From JBFGFX01 sp965232455 (GTDB taxonomy: Bacteria > Pseudomonadota > Gammaproteobacteria > Steroidobacterales > Woeseiaceae), in contig OZ246981.1 of NCBI GenBank assembly GCA_965232455.1, forward strand, positions 1,550,001 to 1,614,000: a DNA stretch of 64,000 nt. The letters are read 5' to 3'. Position numbers and translations under genes: made by a program. The notes below the pieces were generated by a model. The model worked only from the letters and a program-made list of their open reading frames with translations. It did no database searches and was not told the origin of the DNA. Below, piece by piece: positions 44,048-51,343 of this stretch (within the stretch, counting starts at the first letter, position 1; every line of letters starts with the position of its first letter).

Positions 44048-45177
44048 GACTGCCGGGCATCCGCACCAGGCCAGCGGGATCGTGGTGGTCCCGCCGGTCG
44101 CTCCCGGGCGCGGTTCTGCTGGCGATCGCGGTGGTCGCCACGCCGGCGCAAGCGGAGCCGTACCTGGCGGTGTTCAAGGGTATGCACTGCTCCTCCTGCC
44201 ACAGCCACCCGGCGGGCGGCGGTAAACGAAGCGTCTACGGCAACGCGTTTGCGCAAACCGAAATGCCGGCCGAGAGGCTCGGCGCGGCGGACGCCCCGAT
44301 CTGGACCGGCGAGGTGCTGCAGTGGCTGTCGGTAGGTGCGAACCTGCGCGGCAGCTACAGCTACGTCGACACGCCCAACCGCGACGAGACCTCCGCGTTC
44401 GACATCACGCGCGGCACGTTCTATGTAGAGGCAAACGTCATCCCCAATCGACTCTCGCTGTACCTCGATCAGCAGGTCGCGCCGGGGTCCAGCCTCAATC
44501 GCGAAGCGTACGTGAAACTGAAGAGTGCGAATCAGAAATTCCACCTTGCCGCCGGGCAGTTTTATCTCCCTTATGGACTGCGATTGCAGGACGACACGGC
44601 ATTCATCCGCCAGGCCACGGGCGTCAACTTCACGAATCCGGATCGCGGCGTGCAGTTCGGCTTCGAGAGCGGACCCTGGTCCAGCCAACTTTCTCTCACG
44701 AACGGAACGGGCGGAGGCGCCGAGACCGACACCGGCAAGCAGGTCAGTCTGATTGCCGCGTTCGTCAAGCCAAAGTGGCGTGCCGGCGTGAGCTTCAACT
44801 CGAACGATGCCGATGTCGGGGACCGCCGAATGCAGAACGTCTTTGTCGGTGTCAACACCGGCTCGTTCGTGTGGCTACTGGAAGCAGACCTGATCATCGA
44901 CGATCTTGCCGGCGGTGGAGAACGCGATTCCGTGGCCGGTCTGGCCGAGGGGAACTGGCTCTTTCGCCAGGGACACAATCTGAAGTTCAGTTACGACTAT
45001 TTCGACCCTGACGACGATCGAAGCGAAGACCACCAGGTGCGCTGGAGCCTGATCTGGGAATACACGCCGATCCAATTCCTGCAGGGACGCTTCGGTGCGC
45101 GTATCTACGACGGCATCCCGCAGGACGAGCTGCAGAATCGGGACGAATTCTTTGCGGAGATACACGGCTTTTTCTAG
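44020..45177 (+). CDS. Outer-membrane beta-barrel with an N-terminal CxxCH haem motif
   Basis: 385 residues from GTG 44020; a TTG at 44044 that overlaps the previous stop (TTGA) is equally plausible. After the signal peptide (AIAVVATPAQA) comes YLAVFKGMHCSSCHSHPAGGGKRSVYGNAFAQTEM, a single haem-binding segment. Then 300 residues of alternating strands run to a C-terminal Phe (FAEIHGFF), like a porin (LYLDQQVAPGSSLNREAYVKLK, FYLPYGLRLQDD). A haem-bearing plug on a barrel resembles porin-cytochrome conduits in principle. It shares an overlapping stop/start with the upstream haem lipoprotein, so they are one transcript. Confidence 0.75.
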   Translation: MDRKRCRTLRLPGIRTRPAGSWWSRRSLPGAVLLAIAVVATPAQAEPYLAVFKGMHCSSCHSHPAGGGKRSVYGNAFAQTEMPAERLGAADAPIWTGEVLQWLSVGANLRGSYSYVDTPNRDETSAFDITRGTFYVEANVIPNRLSLYLDQQVAPGSSLNREAYVKLKSANQKFHLAAGQFYLPYGLRLQDDTAFIRQATGVNFTNPDRGVQFGFESGPWSSQLSLTNGTGGGAETDTGKQVSLIAAFVKPKWRAGVSFNSNDADVGDRRMQNVFVGVNTGSFVWLLEADLIIDDLAGGGERDSVAGLAEGNWLFRQGHNLKFSYDYFDPDDDRSEDHQVRWSLIWEYTPIQFLQGRFGARIYDGIPQDELQNRDEFFAEIHGFF

Positions 45178-45193
45178 CCGGTGCCCGTCGACA

Positions 45194-46270
45194 CTATTCG
45201 ACGGTGTAAACGACTACCTGGTCCGTCACCGACTGCCCACCGAGCATGCCGCCGATTGTCGCCCAGCCCGGACCAATCGGCGCGAGGGCCCGGTGGTCCA
45301 TGCTGGGCGGCGCGGTCGACGCAACCACCCGCCAGGACAGTGTATCGAGGTCGAACAGAAGTGCGTCACCAATTGGCGACGAGGGGCGACCGTCGTATCC
45401 GACGCCGTTGAAATTGTACGGGTTATCCGTACCGCCAACGAAAAGAATCATTCGTTGCGCAGGAAGTCCGGCCGACGCCATTCGGTAACGGGCGGCGCCG
45501 GGATGCGCATCGATTGTTCGCCAGTCGATCCGGCGGGCGTCGGACGCATCGATAACGCCCAGAAAACACTGATCGTTCGGCACGAAGTCGCGGCGACGAT
45601 CGGCGTTGACCCGAATGGCGACTCCGTCGCAATAAACCATTGTGTCTCCGACGATTCCACCGGCATGGCCGAATACGCCGTTGCCGGGAATCGGCGTGGC
45701 CTGCGCCCAGGAGTCCTCTACCGAGTCGTAACGCTGCACGAGGTTGACGTTGCCGACGTCGTGCCAACCGCTGACGAGATAGATATACCGGTCGGCGTAG
45801 GCGAGCGCGAGCATGTCGTCAACCGGCACGGGCATGCCTGCGCGCTCCTCGAAGACACCGGCCACCGGATCGAACGCATGCACCCAGGCTGTCGAAACCT
45901 CGCTTCCGTCTTCGGCGACCGAATAACCGCCAAACACGAATGCCTTGTCGCCGACCGAAGCAGCGGCGGACGCCAGCCGGCCAACGCCCCCCGGCACCGG
46001 AGTCGATTCAGACCATTTGCCTTTCGCGACGTCGTACACGTACGTCGTATTCAGGGTATCCGAATGGGTTTTGCCCGCAGCAAGCCCGTTGAAACTGACG
46101 ACGTATTGCTTGGCGCCGACCGTTACCGTGCTCACCGCATTGTTGCTGATTGGACGCGGCAGATCGGTCTCCAAACGTGCCGCGATTTCGTCCGCAGACG
46201 TCTGCGTGTGAAAACCCAATACCAGGAACCCCAGCAGGATATTAAGCTTGCGGATGAAACGCGCCGTCAT
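45194..46270 (-). CDS. Exported kelch-repeat protein
   Basis: About 358 residues, start MTARFIRKLNILLGFLVLG, signal peptide ending before DEIAARLE. Five to six kelch blades are visible by the recurring pattern (VFGGYSVAEDGSEVSTAWVHAFDPVAG; YLVSGWHDVGNVNLVQRYDSVEDSWAQATPIPGNGVFGHAGGIVGDTMV; ILFVGGTDNPYNFNGVGYDG; WATIGGMLGGQSVTDQ). Galactose-oxidase-like propellers of this kind bind sugars or proteins; no oxidase residues are evident. Function unknown. It converges with the haem-barrel gene 16 bp away. Confidence 0.75.
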   Translation of the reverse strand: MTARFIRKLNILLGFLVLGFHTQTSADEIAARLETDLPRPISNNAVSTVTVGAKQYVVSFNGLAAGKTHSDTLNTTYVYDVAKGKWSESTPVPGGVGRLASAAASVGDKAFVFGGYSVAEDGSEVSTAWVHAFDPVAGVFEERAGMPVPVDDMLALAYADRYIYLVSGWHDVGNVNLVQRYDSVEDSWAQATPIPGNGVFGHAGGIVGDTMVYCDGVAIRVNADRRRDFVPNDQCFLGVIDASDARRIDWRTIDAHPGAARYRMASAGLPAQRMILFVGGTDNPYNFNGVGYDGRPSSPIGDALLFDLDTLSWRVVASTAPPSMDHRALAPIGPGWATIGGMLGGQSVTDQVVVYTVE

Positions 46271-46498
46271 GAAGGGATGCGTAAACCGCCGTTTCGGGTT
46301 CCACGGGCCGTTCAATGACCGCAGGACCCCGGAACGGGGTGTTGGCGTGCGCCTGCGCTCGCACTTGCCGCCGCGATCGAGGCGGACGGGACGAGCGATA
46401 CCACTCTCATAGACTGTTTTGATCATTGATTACGGGTCGCGTTGCCCGTTATTCTCGCACAGCCAATCGATCACACCAATTTGACGAGGAACCGGCCG

Positions 46499-47350
46499 AT
46501 GAACAAAGGATCTTGCCTGTGCGGCGACGTTACCTGGGAAATCGACGGCCCGCTGAGCATGCTGGTCAATTGCCATTGTACGATTTGCCGCAAGGCGCAC
46601 GGCGCCGGCTTCGCAACGTTTGCGGCCGTCCCCGCCGGCGGTTTCCGGTGGACCGGCGGAGAAGACGACATCGTCCGCTACAAATCTTCGCCCAACGGTA
46701 ACCGCGGCTTCTGCCGGACCTGCGGGTCCGTCGTGGCCGACGTTTCCGGCGACATGGCGTTCATGCCGGCGGGAAACCTCGAGGGAACCATCGACCGACC
46801 CTTGGACAGCCACATATTCGTCGCCGACAAGGCGGCATGGCACGACATCAGCGATGAGGCGCCGCAATTTGACGCTTACCCCCCGACGTACGACATGCCG
46901 TCGGCGGAGTTCGAGGAAAGGCCGCAAGGCGCCGAGGGTGCGGTGGCGGGCAGCTGTCTGTGTGGCGCGGTGGCCTATGAATTCGATCCACCAGCGGACC
47001 GGATGGTGCTCTGCCATTGTTCCCGCTGCCGCAAATCGCGCAGCGCGGCCCATTCGGCTCAGGTATTCGTTGCCGCCGATCGTTTCCGCTGGATTCGCGG
47101 CGAGGACCAGTTGACTCGTTACAAGCTCCCGGACGCCAAGTCCTTTGCACCGTCGTTTTGCCGTACCTGCGGTTCGGTCATGCCGCGTGTCGCGGAGTCG
47201 GGAGTCGCAATCGTTCCGGCCGGCTCGCTCGACCAGGACCCCGGGATACGGCCCCAGCTACACATCTACGTCGGCTCAAAAGCACCCTGGTTCCCGATTA
47301 CCGATGCGCTGCCGCAATTCGACGAAATGCCGCCAGCCACCGGCGACTAG
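46499..47350 (+). CDS. Tandem GFA-domain protein (two glutathione-dependent formaldehyde-activating-like domains)
   Basis: About 283 residues from the ATG at 46499, preceded by GAGGA. Two consecutive GFA zinc domains: SCLCGDVTWEID...NCHCTICRKAHG...GFCRTCGSVVAD and SCLCGAVAYEFD...LCHCSRCRKSRSA...SFCRTCGSVMPR. GFA proteins bind two zincs through Cys clusters; the founding member was thought to condense formaldehyde with glutathione, but most members have unknown activity. Single-domain proteins are about 130 residues, so this is a fused duplication. Confidence 0.87.
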   Translation: MNKGSCLCGDVTWEIDGPLSMLVNCHCTICRKAHGAGFATFAAVPAGGFRWTGGEDDIVRYKSSPNGNRGFCRTCGSVVADVSGDMAFMPAGNLEGTIDRPLDSHIFVADKAAWHDISDEAPQFDAYPPTYDMPSAEFEERPQGAEGAVAGSCLCGAVAYEFDPPADRMVLCHCSRCRKSRSAAHSAQVFVAADRFRWIRGEDQLTRYKLPDAKSFAPSFCRTCGSVMPRVAESGVAIVPAGSLDQDPGIRPQLHIYVGSKAPWFPITDALPQFDEMPPATGD

Positions 47351-47494
47351 GCCCTTCCACGCGGTGCGGCGGTCGCGGCGCGAGTTTTCCGTCTCGTACT
47401 GGACTACACTAGAACCTACTATTGTGAAGTCGAAGCAGCAGATCCGAAAATAATACAAGCCGGCCAACCGGCTCAAGTAAAAGGGGGTATGAAC

Positions 47495-48049
47495 ATGCAA
47501 GTGGCACTCACGTCTCTTTGGTTACCTATTCTTTTGTCTGCGATTACAGTCTTTGTCGCGAGCAGCCTCATTTGGATGGTTGTGCAATACCACAATTCGG
47601 ACTGGAAGAAACTGCCGGACGAGGAAGCCGTTCGCGCCATGCTAAGCGGCGTTCAGCCGGGCCAGTATTCGCTGCCGCACGCGGCCGACAACAAAGCTCG
47701 GCAGAGTGAGGAGTGGCAGACGAAGTACAAAGAAGGCCCTGCGGCAATGATGGTTGTCCTGCCGCACGGCAGCATCGCGATGGGCAAGCAGCTCGGGCAG
47801 TGGATCGTCTATACACTGGTCATCTCTACGTTGGTGGCGTACGTCGCCGGTGCAACGCTGCCGGCCGGCAGCAGCTACCTGAGAGTGTTTCAGATAGCCG
47901 GAATCGTTGCTGTCATGGGGTACGCAGGCAGCGTAGCGGCCGGTTCGATCTGGTTCGGCCACACATGGAGCAGGACCGTCAAAGACATTCTCGACGGCGC
48001 GGTATACGGATTGCTCACGGCCGGAATATTCGGATGGCTTTGGCCCTGA
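47495..48049 (+). CDS. Hypothetical inner-membrane protein
   Basis: About 184 residues. Two in-frame ATGs (47489, 47495) follow an AAGGGGG site; the second has the better spacing. The layout is one N-terminal span (LPILLSAITVFVASSLIWMVV), a soluble segment with DWKKLPDEEAVRAMLSGVQPGQYSLPHA, and three C-terminal spans (WIVYTLVISTLVAYVAGATL; IAGIVAVMGYAGSVAAGSIW; LDGAVYGLLTAGIFGWLW). I do not recognise a family. It is followed by a strong hairpin. Confidence 0.75.
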   Translation: MQVALTSLWLPILLSAITVFVASSLIWMVVQYHNSDWKKLPDEEAVRAMLSGVQPGQYSLPHAADNKARQSEEWQTKYKEGPAAMMVVLPHGSIAMGKQLGQWIVYTLVISTLVAYVAGATLPAGSSYLRVFQIAGIVAVMGYAGSVAAGSIWFGHTWSRTVKDILDGAVYGLLTAGIFGWLWP

Positions 48050-48081
48050 CGAGATCCGACGGACCGGGGCATTCATGATTG

Positions 48082-48112
48082 CGGACGGGCCGGCGTAACA
48101 CCGGCCCGTCCG
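48082..48112. terminator. Strong hairpin between convergent genes
   Basis: A perfect 12-bp stem: CGGACGGGCCGG (48082-48093), 7-base loop, CCGGCCCGTCCG (48101-48112), between the ends of the membrane-protein gene and the VWA gene. There is no long U-tract, but its stability and location fit a bidirectional terminator. Confidence 0.6.
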
Positions 48113-48139
48113 TTGCCTCCACGCCCTCCGGTCGACCAA

Positions 48140-49336
48140 TCAGTACGCCGGACCGTCCTCGTATTCCAGGCCAACGGCCGCGGACTGGCGGGTGATGGTC
48201 TCGTAGAGTTTCTGGTCGAGAGAGTCTTCGGCACCGCCCTCCTCGTCCACTTTCTTCCGGAGGTAATCGTCCCGCGATTGCGCCAGCTCACGCATCCGGC
48301 CTTCGACCTCGGCGCGTTCCGCCGCAAGCTCCGCTACGTGCCGACGCCGCTCCTCGCGCGTCATGACCTGAAGCGCGGCGGGCAGCATCTCGGCTTCGAG
48401 TTCGTCCAAATCCACCTCGCCGCTGGCAACTCCGGCAACCAGTTCGTTCTTGCCGAGCATGTTGGCGCGACCACCGGCGCTGAGATTGAAAACGCCGCGC
48501 CGTGCTTTTGCCTCGTCCGAAGCCAGCGCGCTGAGCTTGTCCGTCGCGGAGACCTTCGCGGCCATCGCTTCCTTCTCTTCTCCGCTTCCGTAATAAAGCC
48601 GCGTGCCGTCCAGCGCCGCGGTCAGATCCGCAAGCTCGGAATCGAACGGCGTGGAGTAAGCGACGGCGCCTCCCGCCTGTTCGACCTGAAAAAACGTGCC
48701 CTCGCCCAGGCTCGCGATGGCGGTCCACGGCTCGGCCAGGTTCGGCATGTCGCCGCACTGAATGGCGTTCACGACAATGCCCTTTTCACGCGCGGCCGCC
48801 ACGATTGCCGGATACTGCTGCTCGTCCGGGTAGTCCATGTGCGGCGGCGCATCACCAACCAGGAAGATCACCTGATAGGCTTGATCCTTCTGGCTCCAGG
48901 ACATGTTGTGCACGGCCTGCGACAGCGCCGCGTTGACGCTTTCGGGAGTGTCGCCGCCTCCGTCCGCGTGGAAGTCCATCAGCGCGGCATACACCGAGTC
49001 GAGATCTTCCGACAGGTCGACCGTCTTCGTGACGTAGGCGTCACCGCGGTCGCGATAAGCAACGAGGCCGATACGAATCTCCGGCGTGGGCTGAGCGGAC
49101 GCCATCGTCGTCGCAATCGACCAGATCTTTTCCTTTGCCGTCTGGATCAGGCCCGACATGCTGCCGGTCGTGTCGAGCACGAACACGAGATCGACCACCG
49201 GCTGCCCGTTTTGATTCACGGCCGAATCGACGGCGTCGACGTCCACGACGGCCGCCGTCCCTCGAGTCGATGGGTAATACGCGACGGCGCCCAGGGTTAG
49301 CGTAAACAGGGCGATGCCCAGCAATTTGGTATTCAT
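48140..49336 (-). CDS. Exported von Willebrand factor type A protein
   Basis: About 398 residues from the ATG 49334-49336 with GAGGA seven bases before. Signal peptide or anchor MNTKLLGIALFTLTLGAVAYYPS, then a VWA domain with MIDAS motif VFVLDTTGSMSGLIQTAKEK and RIGLVAYRDRGDAYVTK, VIFLVGDAPPHMDYPDE. A C-terminal half is helical and charged, with coiled-coil (MTREERRRHVAELAAERAEVEGRMRELAQSRDDYLRKKVDE). Third gene in an operon behind pspA and a membrane protein. VWA proteins bind metal-dependent partners; its location suggests an envelope-stress role. Confidence 0.83.
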   Translation of the reverse strand: MNTKLLGIALFTLTLGAVAYYPSTRGTAAVVDVDAVDSAVNQNGQPVVDLVFVLDTTGSMSGLIQTAKEKIWSIATTMASAQPTPEIRIGLVAYRDRGDAYVTKTVDLSEDLDSVYAALMDFHADGGGDTPESVNAALSQAVHNMSWSQKDQAYQVIFLVGDAPPHMDYPDEQQYPAIVAAAREKGIVVNAIQCGDMPNLAEPWTAIASLGEGTFFQVEQAGGAVAYSTPFDSELADLTAALDGTRLYYGSGEEKEAMAAKVSATDKLSALASDEAKARRGVFNLSAGGRANMLGKNELVAGVASGEVDLDELEAEMLPAALQVMTREERRRHVAELAAERAEVEGRMRELAQSRDDYLRKKVDEEGGAEDSLDQKLYETITRQSAAVGLEYEDGPAY

Positions 49337-49361
49337 GTTGAGTTCCTCGTAGTGAGTATCG

Positions 49362-49913
49362 TTACGGTCCGATGAGCTGTCTGAGCGCGGCCTCGGCCTG
49401 CCGGCGGGAGTGCTCGAAGCCATCCAGGGTGCTTGTTGCCGCGTTTCTGCGGATCGTCGCGGGAATGGCGACAAACAGCGCCTGAACCAGGAAAAAAGTC
49501 CAGATCGCCAGAAACACGCTGCCCGTTCGATGAAGCGCGCTCAGGCCGGCGACGACGCTCAGGCCGTTCACGCCGATATCCATCAGCGCCGGAATCACGC
49601 CCGAATAGAAATACAGGGACCGGATCAGCCAGAGCGCGCCCGCATGAATCAGCAGATAGAGCGCGAACGACGGCACGAACAGCCAGTTCGCTATTGCCAT
49701 CAAGCTCCACAGCGCGAACGTGGTCACTCTGCCCACGCGCTGATCGCTCTGCGGGAGAAGGTACAGGAGGTAGGCCAACGCCAATCCCGGTACGACGAGT
49801 CGCGCGACGGTCACGGTGCCGAGAAACGGAACAAACGCCGCAACAAACGCCGAACCCGCCAGCGCAAACAGGGCCGCGACGAGCACGCCCTGGAAAAACG
49901 TCGGCCGTTTCAC
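49362..49913 (-). CDS. Hypothetical multi-spanning membrane protein in PspA operon
   Basis: 183 residues with about five hydrophobic spans (VLVAALFALAGSAFVAAFVPF; LVVPGLALAYLLYLL; FALWSLMAIANWLFVPSFALYLLI; and two more), ending in a cytoplasmic tail ATSTLDGFEHSRRQAEAALRQLIGP. Its ATG overlaps the stop of the pspA-like gene (ATGA), so it is translationally coupled. No family recognised. Confidence 0.8.
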   Translation of the reverse strand: MKRPTFFQGVLVAALFALAGSAFVAAFVPFLGTVTVARLVVPGLALAYLLYLLPQSDQRVGRVTTFALWSLMAIANWLFVPSFALYLLIHAGALWLIRSLYFYSGVIPALMDIGVNGLSVVAGLSALHRTGSVFLAIWTFFLVQALFVAIPATIRRNAATSTLDGFEHSRRQAEAALRQLIGP

Positions 49914-50458
49914 GACCCGCTCCTTGCCTGCTGTTCACGCAGGAAGGCGACTTCGATCTCGTCCTCGCTGACGGTCAGTTCCCTGGCCATCCAGCCGGCA
50001 TCGTCGAAATCCGGGCCGGTTCCGCTCGCCGCGCGCTCGGTGAACAGCTCGGCTTTCTGCTTCAGACCGTCGAGCACCGCGCGATTCTCCCCGATGCGCA
50101 ACTCCGCTTCGGTAATCGCCTTTTCGTTCGCGGCGAGTTTCGCATCGAGCCGTTTCGCCAATCGACCCGCTTCCAGCTTGCGCCGGACAAGCGTGCGCGC
50201 CAGCGTCTCCTTTTTCTTGGCAAAACAGAGATCCAGCTCTTCATTGATCTCGGCCGTTTTCGCCTCGAGTTCGGTCCTGCGGTCGTTCAGCGAGGCCTGC
50301 TCATGAACGGTTATTTGCAGCCGGTGCTCGGCGCCCGCCAGTTCGTCCTCCATTTCGCGGATCGACTGCCTGAGAACCTGCTCCGGCTCTTCGATGCGAT
50401 CCAACACGGCGTTGAAATCCGCCTTGAACAGCCGGGTTACACGGTTGATGAGTGCCAT
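49910..50458 (-). CDS. pspA: PspA/IM30-family protein
   Basis: About 182 residues from the ATG at 50456-50458, with a perfect AAGGAGG site. Mostly helical and charged: MALINRVTRLFKADFNAVLDRIEEPEQVLRQSIREMEDELAGAEHRLQ is the amphipathic PspA start, followed by long coiled coil (EEIN...RRKLEAGRLAKRLDAKLAANEKAITEAELRIGENRAVLDGLKQKAELF). PspA proteins bind stressed inner membrane and repair leakage. Somewhat shorter than E. coli PspA (222 aa). First gene of the operon pspA, membrane protein, VWA. Divergent from a two-component system at 50629 that may control it. Confidence 0.86.
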   Translation of the reverse strand: MALINRVTRLFKADFNAVLDRIEEPEQVLRQSIREMEDELAGAEHRLQITVHEQASLNDRRTELEAKTAEINEELDLCFAKKKETLARTLVRRKLEAGRLAKRLDAKLAANEKAITEAELRIGENRAVLDGLKQKAELFTERAASGTGPDFDDAGWMARELTVSEDEIEVAFLREQQARSGS

Positions 50459-50628
50459 CGGGTGCCTCCTTGGGTTGATGAGCAATGACGCCCATCCTAG
50501 GCAGGTCCCCGTTCGGGAATAAGACACGGATCGGTAAAACCGCCGCCCGAGGATTTACCAAAACTTTACACCTGAGCACTTTTCAAACGATTCCAGGCTG
50601 TTAGGCTTTCCTGGGACCGGCTCAACCC

Positions 50629-51342
50629 ATGCGAGCAACTGTGATGAGAAAGCTATCGATACTCGTCGTGGAGGACGAGGCGGCAATCCGCGACGGGTTG
50701 ACCGACGTGCTCGTTTATCACGGCTACGAGGTCGACAGCGCGGCGACCGGTCCCGACGGGCTCGACAAGGCGCTGACGGGACGTTTCGACCTGATTCTCC
50801 TGGACATCATGCTGCCGGGCATGGACGGTTACGCCATTTGCGACCGGGTTCGGGCTGCCGACCGCCACCAGCCGATCATCATGCTGACGGCCAAGACCTC
50901 GGATGAGGAGATCATTCAGGGCCTCAAGCTCGGTGCCGACGACTACGTCGCCAAGCCGTTCTCGATACAGCAGCTCGTGCTGCGTGTAGAAGCCGTACTG
51001 CGACGCTCGAAGCTCGGCGGGGAACGGGCGAGAACGCTGTCGTTGCGGGGCATCGAGATCGACACCGAAAATCTGAGTGGCCGCACGGCTGAACGGGAAA
51101 TCGCCTTCACAAAACGTGAGATCGAGATTCTGGGGTATCTCGCAAAACACTCGGAACGGCCAGTGCCACGGGATGAATTACTAGCAAAAGTATGGGGTTA
51201 CGCGAAAAACCTCGACATCGAGACACGCACTGTCGACATCCACATCGCAAAATTGAGACGCAAAATCGAGCCTGACCCGGGTAACCCCGACAACCTCGTC
51301 ACCGTCCGCGGTGCCGGTTACCGACTGATGCTCGGCGCCTGA
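50629..51342 (+). CDS. OmpR-family response regulator
   Basis: 237 residues; an in-frame ATG at 50644 is a possible alternative start. Receiver domain with phospho-acceptor Asp59 in LILLDIMLPGMDGY, acidic pair VVEDE and Lys of ADDYVAKPF. The C-terminal winged helix is IAFTKREIEILGYLAKHSERPVPRDELLAKVWGYAKNLDIETRTVDIHIAKLRRKI. The histidine kinase gene starts two bases after this stop codon. The pair is divergent from the PspA operon. Confidence 0.94.
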   Translation: MRATVMRKLSILVVEDEAAIRDGLTDVLVYHGYEVDSAATGPDGLDKALTGRFDLILLDIMLPGMDGYAICDRVRAADRHQPIIMLTAKTSDEEIIQGLKLGADDYVAKPFSIQQLVLRVEAVLRRSKLGGERARTLSLRGIEIDTENLSGRTAEREIAFTKREIEILGYLAKHSERPVPRDELLAKVWGYAKNLDIETRTVDIHIAKLRRKIEPDPGNPDNLVTVRGAGYRLMLGA

Positions 51343-51343
51343 G

